This document shows positions 36,258 through 46,600 of a stretch of DNA of 64,000 nt, piece after piece (position 1 is the stretch's first letter; the number at the start of each line of letters is the position of its first letter). The position numbers and the translations under genes were made by a program. This DNA comes from an uncultured Aquimarina sp. (lineage in GTDB: Bacteria > Bacteroidota > Bacteroidia > Flavobacteriales > Flavobacteriaceae). The stretch covers positions 1 to 64,000 of the forward strand of contig CANMKK010000005.1 of assembly GCA_947498455.1 (NCBI GenBank). Reading direction: 5' to 3'. The notes beneath the pieces are model-generated. The model saw nothing but the letters and a program-made list of their open reading frames with translations. It had not been told where the DNA came from and searched no databases.

Positions 36258-36908
36258 ATGGAAAATAAACAAATAGACTATCTAACATCATCCTATTTCT
36301 TTGACTATGAAAGTAACGAAATTCAAAAACTTATAGCTAGATATAAAACCGATTTACTATCCAATAAAGAAAAAACGAAACGGTTATATATTAAGGTACG
36401 TGACTCTTGGAGATATGACCCTTATCATTTAAGTTTTTCTAAAAAGAATTTTAAAGCAAGTATAATTGCTCAAAAATCTAAAGGTCATTGTGTGGAAAAA
36501 TCCATATTATTGATTAGCTGTCTTCGTGCCTTAGGAATACCAGCCAGGCTTCATTTAGGTAAAGTTAAAAACCATATTGCAGTGGAACGATTAACGGAAA
36601 AATTCGGAACTAACGAATTAACACCACATGGAATGGTCAATGTGTATTTAAATAATAAATGGCTCAAATTATCTCCTGCTTTTAACTCATCAATGTGTAG
36701 AATATGTAATGTTTCTCCTCTAGAGTTTGATGGCGAAAATGACTCTTTTTTGCAAGAGTTTAATGACCAAGGAAAGATTTTTATGGAATACCTAGATGAT
36801 TATGGTCATTTCCTAGATGTTCCATTAGAATTCATGATTAACAACGTTAAAGAACATTATCCCCATATTTTTAATAGTGGTGATCATAAGACAGAGTTTA
36901 ATTTATAA
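36258..36908 (+). CDS. Transglutaminase-like domain protein
   Basis: 216 residues, no signal peptide. The papain-like core has Cys78 in KGHCVEKSILLISCLRALGIPARLHLG and His124 in PHGMVNVYLNNKWLKLSPAFN. The acidic third residue expected at WLK-x-D is Ser139 (LKLSP), so catalysis may differ or another residue may serve. Family members are proteases or cross-linkers. It lies between a lipoprotein and an OmpA gene. Confidence 0.82.
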   Translation: MENKQIDYLTSSYFFDYESNEIQKLIARYKTDLLSNKEKTKRLYIKVRDSWRYDPYHLSFSKKNFKASIIAQKSKGHCVEKSILLISCLRALGIPARLHLGKVKNHIAVERLTEKFGTNELTPHGMVNVYLNNKWLKLSPAFNSSMCRICNVSPLEFDGENDSFLQEFNDQGKIFMEYLDDYGHFLDVPLEFMINNVKEHYPHIFNSGDHKTEFNL

Positions 36909-36949
36909 AAAAGTTTTACTTTAGCAATCGCAACAAATCATAAATACCT

Positions 36950-37765
36950 ATGAGAAAAATTATTTTATTTGCCGCCGTACTGTTACTAACCAATTCATTT
37001 GTACAGGCACAAAAAAAGAAAGACCTTCTTGCCGAAATTGACCAATTAAGACAAGAATTAAAAACCACTAAAGGAGAGCTTGCTGATTCTAATAAGAAAG
37101 TAAAAGTAAGTGAAGCCCAAGTTCGATCCATGGAGGTTCAGGTAAACGACCTAAAAGACACCAATGCGACTCTTCTTACCAATATGAGTAGCTTTACAGA
37201 ACTATCTAACAAAAAAGCTACCAATCTACAAACCTCCCAAGAGATTATTAAGCAAAAAGATAAGCAGCTCAATACGATTAATGATGCTCTTACTAAAAGT
37301 GATTCTGTAAACCTTGCTGTTTTTAGTTCTTTTAAGAACGCTATAGGTGGTGATAATATCAAAATCAGTAACGGAACTATTTATATTATTTTAGCAAATA
37401 ATACACTATTTGGTGAAAATGATAAGAATTATAAGGTAGACGATAAAGCAAAATCTACTTTACAAAAAATTGCAGCAACATTAAATGCCAACCCTAATCT
37501 CCACATTACCGTAGAAGGCAATAGCAATGCCCTAAAATTTGATGGTAAAACATTGATCGATAATTGGGACTTAAGTGCCAGACAAGCAGCATCTATAATT
37601 AGAGTTTTACAAAACGATTATCAAGTAGACCCTAAGCGTATGAATGCATTAGGAAAAAGTGAATACGGATCAGAAAGTATCGAAACATTTACCAGAATTA
37701 TTATAGATCCTAAGTTTAATGAATTCTATGCTCTTATAAAGGATAATATGAAAAGTGGAAACTAA
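36950..37765 (+). CDS. OmpA/MotB-domain protein with coiled coil
   Basis: 271 residues. Signal peptide to about residue 20 (SFVQAQ), a coiled-coil segment (25-110, DQLRQELKTTKGELADSNKK) and a C-terminal OmpA-like peptidoglycan-binding domain (about 145-262). It includes TVEGNSNALKFDG and the binding helix WDLSARQAASIIRVL with the family LS-x-R-A pattern. It probably tethers outer-membrane complexes to the cell wall. A near-consensus -7 box (TACTTTAG, 36917-36924) precedes it. Confidence 0.87.
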   Translation: MRKIILFAAVLLLTNSFVQAQKKKDLLAEIDQLRQELKTTKGELADSNKKVKVSEAQVRSMEVQVNDLKDTNATLLTNMSSFTELSNKKATNLQTSQEIIKQKDKQLNTINDALTKSDSVNLAVFSSFKNAIGGDNIKISNGTIYIILANNTLFGENDKNYKVDDKAKSTLQKIAATLNANPNLHITVEGNSNALKFDGKTLIDNWDLSARQAASIIRVLQNDYQVDPKRMNALGKSEYGSESIETFTRIIIDPKFNEFYALIKDNMKSGN

Positions 37766-37786
37766 TAAATAGTAAATTTACACATA

Positions 37787-37822
37787 AAAAAGGCTTTCTG
37801 AAATAATTTAGAAAGCCTTTTT
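37787..37822 (+). terminator. Intrinsic terminator after the OmpA gene
   Basis: AAAAAGGCTTTCT and AGAAAGCCTTTTT form a perfect 13-bp stem around a 10-nt loop, and the T-run lies in the stem end. It also precedes the convergent VF530 gene. Confidence 0.9.
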
Positions 37823-37880
37823 ATCTACTATTTGATTATATTATTTTGACGTTAAAATCTCCTATAAATAATCTGTTCTA

Positions 37881-38123
37881 TTATTTTTTCTTTTCTAAAT
37901 CAAGATAAAGCTGCTCAACCTTATCTCTCGCCCATTGTGTTTTTCTTAAAAACTTGAGACTTGATTTAATAGAAGGATCTTTTTTAAAACAATTGACGTT
38001 GATTTTCATAGCTAATCCTTCCCAACCATACTGGTCTACTAACGACTCTAATATAGTTGTTAATTTCACACCGTGCATTGGGTTATTAGGTTGTTCTTTT
38101 TGGTGAACATTTTCTTTATCCAT
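37881..38123 (-). CDS. VF530 (DUF2132) family DNA-binding protein
   Basis: 80 residues. The segment [25 protein letters not shown] followed by [26 protein letters not shown] matches the small helical VF530 family almost over its full length. VF530 is reported as a DNA-binding fold from structural work; its physiological role is unknown. It stands alone on the minus strand between a terminator and a 196-nt spacer without recognised signals. Confidence 0.88.
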   Translation of the reverse strand: MDKENVHQKEQPNNPMHGVKLTTILESLVDQYGWEGLAMKINVNCFKKDPSIKSSLKFLRKTQWARDKVEQLYLDLEKKK

Positions 38124-38319
38124 TAATTAGATGATTAATCTTGTTTAAATTAGTTACAACAACAATATAGAGTAGATATCTGTATATCCCATATATACTT
38201 ATCTACAAATTTAGTCGGATTTTGATTAATATGAAATTATTTAATAATTACGTAGGATATATAATTATGAGATTATAATACAGAAAGAACTACATCTTAA
38301 TATAAATATTCTAAAAAAT

Positions 38320-38748
38320 TTACTCAGCCCTAATAACTGTATACTCTTTATCATTTAGAACCGTGGCCGAAAATGTTTTCTCTTCTATTGTACCAAGATC
38401 GTTTTTCACCTTTGCTATAAAATCAATATAATATACCGCCTCCGCATTTTCATCAGTTTGAGTCTGAAGAAAATTGTATTCTTTTTTTGTCAAATCCAAA
38501 ATCTTAGGAGAAGAAAATTCTTTACTAAATTCCAGAACAGATTGTATATAATCAGGTGTTATTATTTCTTTTCTTTCTTTTACAGAAAAAACCTTTTCGA
38601 TGGTCATACCTACAAACTCAAAACTATCGGGGTTCTCAAAACCACTTTTTAGTGCTTCCGAAATATTATCAATGATGATTTCCTCTTTATTGCGTGAACA
38701 AGAAAAAAGTGTCAGTACACATATACCAAGTATCAATATTCTTCTCAT
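38320..38748 (-). CDS. Uncharacterised lipoprotein
   Basis: 142 residues with a lipobox (GICVLTLFSC then SRNK). The mature part starts with a helix (IIIDNISEALKSGFENPDSFEF) and ends in beta strands (VYYIDFIAKVKNDLGTIEEKT, FSATVLNDKEYTVIRAE). No family is recognised with confidence. Likely anchored in the periplasmic face of the envelope. Confidence 0.65.
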   Translation of the reverse strand: MRRILILGICVLTLFSCSRNKEEIIIDNISEALKSGFENPDSFEFVGMTIEKVFSVKERKEIITPDYIQSVLEFSKEFSSPKILDLTKKEYNFLQTQTDENAEAVYYIDFIAKVKNDLGTIEEKTFSATVLNDKEYTVIRAE

Positions 38749-39112
38749 TTTAGGACATATCTAAAAATTATAACTTCAAAGAAAAGAAAAATATTGGAAT
38801 ATTATGTATAATATCAATCTACAAAACTTACAACTTCAAAAAAGAGCTCTTCGATTATTTAACAGAGTTTTTGTAACGCTTCTGCCACCCTAAAAAATAC
38901 ATTTATTAGCTTTGTTATCCAAAAAATGACTTAACGATGTACATTATGCTTTTTAATTGATAGTAAAAAAATAAAAGTTGCTAATAATAGATTTGATAAC
39001 AAATTCTAATCAAGAGTTCAATGAATGGGTTTATATTCACTATCGCTTCCCTAACAGTTTTTGTTAATGCATTAAACTTTTATATACCGTAATTCATTAT
39101 TTACAAGACAAC
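38749..39112. other. Intergenic stretch without recognised content
   Basis: 364 nt between the divergent lipoprotein gene and the Crp/Fnr gene. I see only AT-rich sequence; there is no exact TAnnTTTG box, strong hairpin or plausible reading frame. Confidence 0.5.
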
Positions 39113-39649
39113 ATGGATCCTATTTCAATAGTAGTTAATAAAATAAATAGTAAAAACCTCTGGGACAAAGAAATAAAATTAGAACGAAATGAGTATTTAA
39201 AAGTAAAAGGAAGTATTGATACGAATGTTTATTTAGTTAAAAATGGGAGTTTAAGGATCTTTGTATTAGATCAATATGAAGAACATACAATTAGATTCGG
39301 GTATAAAAATAACCTGATAGCTTCCTTAGATTCTTTTTTAAACGAAAAACCTTCTGATTTCTATATACAAGCACTTAAAAAAACAACTGTTAAGGTTATT
39401 ACCAAAAGAAACTATATGTCCTTTATTGAGTCATCTTCGGAGAATAAGGAAATATGGCTAAATATTTTGCGAAGTTTTGTCTTACAACAAATGGAAAGAG
39501 AAAGAGACATCCTAACATCCTCTCCTTTAGAAAGGTATCACAGAGTTTTAAAAAGAAGTCCACAGCTTTTTCAAGAAATACCAGATAAATATATTGCATC
39601 TTATTTAAGAATGACTCCGGAAACATTGTCTAGAATCAAAAAATCTTAA
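39113..39649 (+). CDS. Crp/Fnr-family transcriptional regulator
   Basis: 178 residues. The N-terminal half is a cyclic-nucleotide-binding-like beta barrel (YLKVKGSIDTNVYLVKNGSLRIFV, FYIQALKKTTVKVI). A long helix follows (LRSFVLQQMERERDIL), then a short helix-turn-helix, IPDKYIASYLRMTPETLSRIKKS, at the very end. No iron-sulfur cysteines. The family commonly responds to stress or quorum-like signals in Bacteroidetes. It lies upstream of a DinB gene by 52 nt and may regulate or be co-transcribed with it. Confidence 0.88.
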   Translation: MDPISIVVNKINSKNLWDKEIKLERNEYLKVKGSIDTNVYLVKNGSLRIFVLDQYEEHTIRFGYKNNLIASLDSFLNEKPSDFYIQALKKTTVKVITKRNYMSFIESSSENKEIWLNILRSFVLQQMERERDILTSSPLERYHRVLKRSPQLFQEIPDKYIASYLRMTPETLSRIKKS

Positions 39650-39701
39650 TTTCAATCAAGTTTTTAAACGATACATATGCTGAAATTTGCAATAAAAAAC
39701 A

Positions 39702-40271
39702 ATGGAGTTAACACCTAAAGAATTACTACAAGAATTATTGGAAGTTACACGTGAGAATTTAAATACAATAGAACACCTAAAAAACAATTCTCTTGAAACA
39801 TTAAATTGGAAACAGAAACCAGACAGTTGGAGCATATTAGAATGTATAGAACATTTAAACAGGTATGGAGATTTTTATATTCCCGAAATAGCACATCAGG
39901 TTAAAAATTCTAATCATAAGAATTCAGACGTTTTTAAAAGTAATTGGCTCGGCAAGTACTTTAGTAAATTAGTTTCATACAAGGAAAAAATAAATAAAAT
40001 GAAAAGTTTTAAATCCATGAATCCGATAAACTCGAAATTAGGTATTGAAACACTCGAAAAATTTATACATCAACAACACCAAATAATACAGCTATTGCAC
40101 ATATCACAAAATGTAAACCTTGACAAAACAAAAACTGCTATTTCTATATCCAAATTAATTAAGCTAAGGTTAGGTGACACCTTTAGAGTTTTAATATATC
40201 ATAATCAAAGACATGTGAAACAAGCAGAAAAAGTAATGCAAAATGTCAATAAATACCAACATTCTGTCTAA
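39702..40271 (+). CDS. DinB family protein
   Basis: 189 residues with the DinB four-helix bundle: TLNWKQKPDSWSILECIEHLNRYGDFY and the C-terminal LIYHNQRHVKQAEKVM. The three metal-binding histidines typical of the family appear to be His47-like in IEHL and the two in YHNQRHVKQ. Members are metal-dependent thiol transferases or damage-inducible proteins. Here it follows a Crp/Fnr regulator, probably in one unit, and is followed by a decayed gene. Confidence 0.85.
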   Translation: MELTPKELLQELLEVTRENLNTIEHLKNNSLETLNWKQKPDSWSILECIEHLNRYGDFYIPEIAHQVKNSNHKNSDVFKSNWLGKYFSKLVSYKEKINKMKSFKSMNPINSKLGIETLEKFIHQQHQIIQLLHISQNVNLDKTKTAISISKLIKLRLGDTFRVLIYHNQRHVKQAEKVMQNVNKYQHSV

Positions 40272-40297
40272 AAGTTTATTTAAAATTTAATAAGAGA

Positions 40298-40714
40298 GTG
40301 GCTTATTTAGTTGTAGCATATCCAGAAATAGAAAAAGAGAATTTTGATTTGATTCAGAACTATAGAAAGAAAAATGATATCCTTTCATATTCTGTTATTG
40401 ATCCACATTTTACAATAGTATTTCCTGTTTTTGACCTATCAGAAACATCATTCTTAATGGAAATCGAGAAACAAACGAAAAATTGTAATATGATAGAATA
40501 AACGATAAACTTTATGCTGGCAAACTAAAAGAAAACCCACATCTCTATATCCCACAGGTCGGAATTGGAAATTCATTAAACAAACTAGCATGAAAAAAAA
40601 TGATAGATGAATGGAATAATCGGAAATTCTAAACTAAAGGAACTGTATCAACTTTAAACAATTATAGAATATAAAAACAATAAGGTTAGAGAAGTTATTG
40701 ACATCCAAATATGA
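40298..40714 (+). pseudogene. Decayed 2'-5' RNA ligase-like (2H phosphoesterase) gene
   Basis: A GTG at 40298 opens a frame with MAYLVVAYPEIEKENFDLIQ and the first catalytic HxT motif (DPHFTIVFPVF), ending at TAA 40499-40501. The other half continues in another frame: NDKLYAGKLKENPHLYIPQV then GIGNSLNKLA, with stops at 40591 and 40630, then KGTVSTL. A further shift gives IIEYKNNKVREVIDIQI to TGA 40712-40714. The second HxT motif is altered (the expected HIGIGN reads QVGIGN). At least two frameshifts or a deletion and two stops show it is not functional. Confidence 0.8.
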
Positions 40715-40870
40715 AAACTAAATCATAAATCTCATTTTATGAATCTCTTGTCTATATTTTCCTCAAATATAAACACAAGATTTCTTAACTTTAAGAATCT
40801 AATGAAGATTAATTCCAAAATAAACAAATATCCAAAAAAACTAATGTTTCTATACCAATGAACCTAATAC

Positions 40871-41425
40871 ATGAATATTGATTCTTCTATAAAAATCGAA
40901 TGTAAACACTTTGATCTCAGGATTATCTCCCAAGATGAGTATAAAGCTTATTTTACATTGGTGGATACTAATAGGGATCGATTAACACGATATTTCCCTA
41001 ATACTGTCAAGTCAGTTAAAAGTCCGGAACAAGCGAAAAATCATTTGATTAAAATTCATAAAAAAAATCAAGAAAAAGGTATATATCCGTTTGGTATTTA
41101 TAAAAATGATACACTAATCGGGTGGATTAGTATAAAAAACATTGATTGGGGGATTCCTAAATGTGAATTGGGATACTACATAGACAAATCTTATGAAGGA
41201 AAAAGTATAATTAGTAATGCAGTTCAGGAAATTGTCGGGTATAGTTTTGAAAATTTGGGTATAGAAAAGATATTTCTTAGAATAGGAGCTAACAATATAG
41301 GAAGCCAGAAGGTAGCAACTAGAAACGGTTTTCTAAAAGAAGGTATTCTTAGAAAAGAGTTTAGAATTGAAAATGGAGAAGTTATTGATTTAGTATATTA
41401 TGGAAAACTTCGAACCGAAATATAA
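40871..41425 (+). CDS. RimJ/RimL-type GNAT acetyltransferase
   Basis: 184 residues. The GNAT fold is clear: FPFGIYKNDTLIGWISIKNIDWG-type strands, the PP-loop strand CELGYYIDKSYEGKSIISNAV and GIEKIFLRIGANNIGSQKVATRNGFLKEG. The closing YYGKL follows the RimJ/RimL pattern. The substrate may be a ribosomal-protein N-terminus, an antibiotic or a small molecule. The gene lies in an accessory region beside a pseudogene. No operon partner is evident beyond the DUF3050 gene 29 nt downstream. Confidence 0.88.
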   Translation: MNIDSSIKIECKHFDLRIISQDEYKAYFTLVDTNRDRLTRYFPNTVKSVKSPEQAKNHLIKIHKKNQEKGIYPFGIYKNDTLIGWISIKNIDWGIPKCELGYYIDKSYEGKSIISNAVQEIVGYSFENLGIEKIFLRIGANNIGSQKVATRNGFLKEGILRKEFRIENGEVIDLVYYGKLRTEI

Positions 41426-41454
41426 AATAGAAAAAAACCGTTTGAGATATTAGT

Positions 41455-42261
41455 ATGAACAATATACAATACATAGAAAATGAAATTTTAGAATTAAGAA
41501 TTCAATTGCAAAAACATGAGCTTTATAAAAATTTAAAAAGCATTAATGATATTGCCATTTTTATGGAAAACCACGTTTTTGCCGTTTGGGATTTTATGTC
41601 ATTGCTAAAAACATTACAAATAAAACTCACCAATGTGAGTATACCTTGGATCCCCTCAAAGAATCCTATATTATCCAGGTTTATAAATGAAATTGTTCAT
41701 GGAGAAGAAAGTGATATTAATGAATTGGGAGAAGCTAAAAGCCATTTCGAAATGTATCTCGATGCCATGCATCAAGTAAATGCTAATACCACGGAAATAA
41801 ACCGATTCATAAAACTAATTGAATCAGGACAGTCAATCGAATCTTCATTAATAAAATTACAGGTAGATAAAAGGGTAATAGATTTTGTGAAATTTTCTTT
41901 TGAGCTTATTAAAACCGACAAACCTCATCTGGTTGCTTCTGCATTTACCTTTGGAAGAGAAGATATAATTCCAGATATGTTTATAGAAATACTAAAAAAT
42001 GCAGACTCAGGCAATAAATTATACAATAAACTTACCTATTATCTACAGAGACATATTGAACTCGACGGAGATGAACACGGACCGCTTTCGCTTCAAATGA
42101 TCTCTGAACTATGCCAAACAGATAAAATAAAATGGCAGGAAACCCTAATAGTCGCAAAACAATCTCTGGAAAAAAGAATTCACCTCTGGGATGCAATTAA
42201 TGATCTAATCAAAAAAGAGAAAATCATACCAGTGTTGTTTGAATTTACTGGAAAAAAATAA
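41455..42261 (+). CDS. DUF3050 family protein
   Basis: 268 residues, cytoplasmic and helical, resembling the heme-oxygenase-like/TenA fold. The segment [18 protein letters not shown] (residues about 33-50), [20 protein letters not shown] and [22 protein letters not shown] contain conserved His and acidic residues that would bind iron in that fold (inference). DUF3050 has no established activity. It begins 29 nt after the GNAT gene and may be co-transcribed. Confidence 0.87.
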   Translation: MNNIQYIENEILELRIQLQKHELYKNLKSINDIAIFMENHVFAVWDFMSLLKTLQIKLTNVSIPWIPSKNPILSRFINEIVHGEESDINELGEAKSHFEMYLDAMHQVNANTTEINRFIKLIESGQSIESSLIKLQVDKRVIDFVKFSFELIKTDKPHLVASAFTFGREDIIPDMFIEILKNADSGNKLYNKLTYYLQRHIELDGDEHGPLSLQMISELCQTDKIKWQETLIVAKQSLEKRIHLWDAINDLIKKEKIIPVLFEFTGKK

Positions 42262-42786
42262 ATAATCCCTTCCATCAAAAAAGTTAGATTTAATGTAATT
42301 TTGAGTTACTCAAAAAAGTAATCAAACGAACTTTTATTTATTACAAGGTCTTTTGGAATGCCATTACAGCTTTTTAAAAAAGGGAAATGTCCCTGTATCA
42401 AACTATGGATTTAGCTTAGAAAGTTGATTGTTCATATGTTATCGTGTGTCAATTAATTATAAACCTACCTACTATATGGATAAAAATGAACACAGCATTG
42501 ATCTATTTAATAATCTAATCGCTAGTCAGTATATTGATTATGGTCGGATTACATAGATAGATATGAAGACACGGATATTTCTAACTTCTACAAATATTAT
42601 GGAATCAATACAGAGAGATATTTTGTTATCTGATTGTATTGTAGAGAGTCTACCATAGGTGGAGTCGTCCATTATAGCAGCATACAATGCATAGCACATC
42701 TTTTAGACAGAAAAGAATATGAAATCCATTTAAGGAAATCCAAAATTATTTAAACCCTACAAACGGTTAAACGAATCATTAAAAAT
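42262..42786. other. Spacer with possible decayed coding remnants
   Basis: Short frames here look protein-like but are broken. One runs 42476-42556 (MDKNEHSIDLFNNLIASQYI, then DYGRIT). An overlapping frame continues SDYIDRYEDTDISNFYKYYG and stops near 42632, and a third reads IGGVVHYSSIQCIAHLLDRK up to about 42750. No family is recognised; this may be the debris of an accessory gene. Confidence 0.3.
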
Positions 42787-42809
42787 AAACCCTTGAAAAA
42801 CAAGGGTTT
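42787..42809 (-). terminator. Terminator of the tRNA-Pro gene
   Basis: AAACCCTTG and CAAGGGTTT form a perfect 9-bp stem with an A5 loop (T5 on the minus strand). On the minus strand ATTTTT follows. It lies 15 nt downstream of the tRNA 3' end. Confidence 0.75.
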
Positions 42810-42823
42810 AAAAATTAAGATGT

Positions 42824-42897
42824 CGGGTAGAGAGGATTCGAACCTCCGATCTCTGGTCCCCCAGACCAGCACTTTAACCGGACTAAGCTACTACCCG
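42824..42897 (-). tRNA. tRNA-Pro (anticodon GGG)
   Basis: 74 nt. Read on the minus strand: acceptor CGGGTAG/CTACCCG, D arm around AGCTTAGTCCGGTTAAAGTGCT, anticodon stem CTGGT/ACCAG with loop CTGGGGG (anticodon GGG, reads CCC/CCU), and T arm GGAGGTTCGAATCCTCT. All four stems pair. CCA is not encoded (ACA follows). Confidence 0.96.
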
Positions 42898-43246
42898 CTT
42901 TTACCACATAAATCACTAAAAATCAATATTATAAAACTAATCAGTATTTATTTTTGACATTTTAGAATAAACCAATACTGTTAATTTTTAGTCATTATTT
43001 ATTAAATATTGCTACAATTGTTTGAAAATTCACAACACTTCTATTTCAATGATCCAAAAGCAAAAAATTTTAGATACTAGGCGACTTTCTATAAGCGGAT
43101 ACCCAATAGAAAGTCAAATTTATTGCGATCGCAAATATAAAAATATAGGTTTAAATAAACATCAAAAAAATAAAACTTTAAAAATACCCTTCTATTACCA
43201 AATGTGTAGCAGAATTAAATGAGGAAGTTGATTTTTATAGTATTAA

Positions 43247-43394
43247 TAATACGATTTACGTATAAAACTTTCGCATATAGTTCGTTTCTTTTACACTATA
43301 TCTAAATCAAAAACACTATTCGTTCTAAATAGTATGTCTTTGTTTAATGAGAGTAATACCAATTTAACCATAATACTTTTGGTTAAATTGGTAT
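43247..43394 (-). mobile_element. MITE-like dispersed element, copy 2
   Basis: Inverted copy of the element at 24673-24876. The 55-nt segment 43247-43301 matches 24822-24876 (53 of 55). The perfect 14-bp hairpin ATACCAATTTAACC/GGTTAAATTGGTAT (43356-43394) matches the other end. The central part is shorter and different. In the rest of the spacer 42898-43571 I see no gene. Confidence 0.75.
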
Positions 43395-43571
43395 TCCATA
43401 TCCCCTACTAGTCATCATAGCATTCTTGCGGTGCTATAGAATAGGGAGATATAGATCTTTACTGAATATAAAGCCCATAACTATCAAAAAACACGTTAGA
43501 AAAGCTAGATTATATTGCTAACACACTGTTAAACAAAATGAAATAATCATTTTTTGTCATATACTTAGAAA

Positions 43572-43599
43572 CTCAGGTTATTTCATAGAATAACCTGAG
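43572..43599 (-). terminator. Hairpin downstream of the protease array
   Basis: CTCAGGTTATT and AATAACCTGAG form a perfect 11-bp stem with loop TCATAG, 45 nt after the stop of the last protease gene. A modest TTTCT run follows on the minus strand. It probably ends the array transcript. Confidence 0.6.
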
Positions 43600-43643
43600 C
43601 ATACTTTATAATGATTTTATTATCTAATCGTCATTTAAACTGT

Positions 43644-46600
43644 TTAGTTAATAACAATCTTTTTAGTTTGTACCTGATTTCCTGCATCTACTTTTAATAT
43701 ATAAACCCCTTTAGGTAAAAAAGAAATATCATGTTTAGTGTTATACTTCCCTATATCCATTTTTTTATGTAATAAGATTTTTTCTTCCTTACCTAAAATA
43801 GATTGTAAAGTAATTTTCACACTTCCCTTATCCTTAATATTTACGGTTATATGAACTACGTTTTTTGTAGGGTTAGGATAAATTCTTATAAATTGATCGG
43901 AGCCATCTATATTTGATGACTCATGCGATAACGTCTCTAAATGACAAGAACTAATTAACTCCCACGATCCCCATGGCCCACCAGTTCCTGGTTCTTCGTT
44001 TTGTGTCCACCATTTGTTTTCGTATATACTATTATTGTGAGATACCTTAACTCCTCCTTCAGAAGGGTAAATTGTAGAGGGATCCCAAGCCGCTATACCA
44101 TTACAGTTTCCACTGGTATTTGTTTCTTTAATAGTAATACCGACCTGATGCATTGCCGTAGCTCCTTTATCGTCTGTAGCAGTAACTTTGATGGTATAAT
44201 CTCCATAAGCGGTTGGTGTCCAACTGATATTATTTCCTTGTGTAAGTGCAGTACCATTTATTTCAAACTGAACACTTGCAATTGTACCATCGGTATCAGA
44301 TGCATCAGCAGAAAGGGTGATCGCAGTAAGTACTTCCTGTTCGAAAATCTGACCTTCTGTTGGTTGAGAGATGTTTACCGTAGGAGGTTGATTGTCGGTT
44401 TTCTGTTGGATAGTAATATTAACCTGATGCGTTGCCGTAGCTCCTTTATCGTCTGTGGCAGTAACTTTGATGGTGTAATCTCCAAAAGCAGCTGGTGTCC
44501 AACTGATATTATTTCCTTGTGTAAGTGCAGTACCATTTATTTCAAACTGAACACTTGCAATTGTACCATCGGTATCAGATGCATCAGCAGAAAGGGTGAT
44601 CGCAGTAAGTACTTCCTGTTCGAAAATCTGACCTTCTGTTGGTTGAGAGATGTTTACCGTAGGAAGTTGATTGTCGGTTTTCTGTTGGATAGTAATATTA
44701 ACCTGATGCGTTGTCGTAGCTCCTTTATCGTCTGTGGCAGTAACTTTGATGGTGTAATCTCCAAAAGCAGCTGGTGTCCAACTGATATTATTTCCTTGTG
44801 TAAGTGCAGTACCATTCACTTCGAACTGTATTGCATCTATAGTACCATCAGAATCTGATGCATTGGCTGATAATGTGATTGCGGTAAGTGTTTCTTGTTT
44901 TATTGCCTGACCATTTACAGGAGAAGTTATAGAAACTATTGGCAATTCATTTTCAGATGTATCGCAATTCCTTATTTTCTCCCATACCTCACTATTGCCG
45001 GGTGTGTCTGTAGATTGTGCCCACCATTTATTTTCGTAAATGATATCGTTATGTGCAACCTGAGTTCCTTTAACCTTATATTGTTTTGGTGTCCATACCG
45101 AAACATCACCACATTTTGCAACTTTTGTTTTAAAATAGGTTATTGTCGAATAAGACGATGTAATAGTTTGATTAATAGCTTTAATCCTTATTTCGTACCC
45201 TGTATTCTGAGAAAGGCTTTCTAGACGTGCCATCGTTCCTTCTGCTATCTCTATAGAAATCCAGTCCGCTTCATTTTCTTTTTTATATTCTAATATATAA
45301 CCCGAAGCTCCATTGGTAGCATTCCAGCTTAATTGTGTACTATTATCTGTAATATCAGAAAAAGAAATTCCCGAAGGAGGAGATAAGGAAGATACCGCAG
45401 TGGTAAAATAAAATTTGTAAGAATACAAGGCACTATTATTAGCACTTACCTGAAGGACATATTGTTGCCCTTCTTCTAGGTTTGACAAGTTTATGGAAGC
45501 ATCGGAAGAAGTAACTGTAATCCAATTATTTACAGATTTTTTTTTATATCTAACCGTATAATTCATTGCATTAGCTAAAGGGTTCCAACGTATAGATGCA
45601 GTTGTTTTGGAACTATTTTGTAACCTGATTCCTAAGGGGATAGTTACCCCATTACCGACTTGTAAAGCATTATAGGCATTAACTCTACCTGTTCCCAGTT
45701 GTCCTTCATAGTCAGGGCTAAGATGATCTATAGGATCTGTAGTCTCCAGAACCACACGTTTTAATTGTTCGGGAGTGATATCTCCATAATTATTAGACAA
45801 TACCAATGCCGCAACACCAGAAACATGGGGACATGCCATGGAAGTACCCTGTAAGTATCCATAATCTTCATTCGGAAAGGTGCTTAATATACCATTTGTC
45901 CCAACACCGGCACCTGGCGCCGCAATACTTATTTGCGTACCATAGTTTGTTAAATTAGTCTTTTGATCTTTATTATCAAGTGCAGCAACAAGAATTAGGC
46001 GATCTAAGTTATGCGGATACTGGGATAAGTTATTATTTTCATTCCCTGCCGCAAAAAATATAACTCCTCCATCCATAGCCTGATCGGAACCACCAGCATT
46101 ATTTCTAAAATAATCCATAGCTTCTTCCAAAGCAGGTATTCTATCATAATTCTCAGGTAAGTACCAGTACATCCAACTATTTTGAGAAATAACGGCTCCA
46201 TTATCTGCTGCATATACAAATGCTTCTGCTCCAATATCGGGTACATTTCCTTCTACAAAGGTACAAGCCATTAGTCGTACCCCATCGTTATTTCCTGTTC
46301 CTCCTGCAACTCCAGCTACACCGATACCATTGTTTGTTTCGGCTGCAACTGTACCAGCAACATGAGTGCCGTGTTCCTTAGAAGGTATGTTTCCACTATC
46401 TCCAATAAAATTATAGCCATGTATGTCATCTATATACCCATTATTGTCGTCATCTATACCATTGCCAGGTATTTCTCCTTCATTGACCCATAAATTGCCT
46501 ATCAAATCCGGATGAGTGGTATCTAATCCGTTATCATTTATAACTACTATGACCCTAGAATCCCCTTTTTCGATTTCCCAGGCTTCTTCTAGATGAATAT

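Noticed and set aside
43022..43222. 66-codon frame starting with TTG near the tRNA
   Set aside because: Basic, low-complexity composition, no homology recognised, no promoter; likely chance frame in AT-rich spacer.
44001..44858. Long open frame on the + strand opposite the Ig repeats (also 47694-48419)
   Set aside because: These frames mirror the repetitive minus-strand coding sequence. They encode Cys/Ser-rich low-quality protein, recur wherever the Ig repeat occurs and have no start signals.
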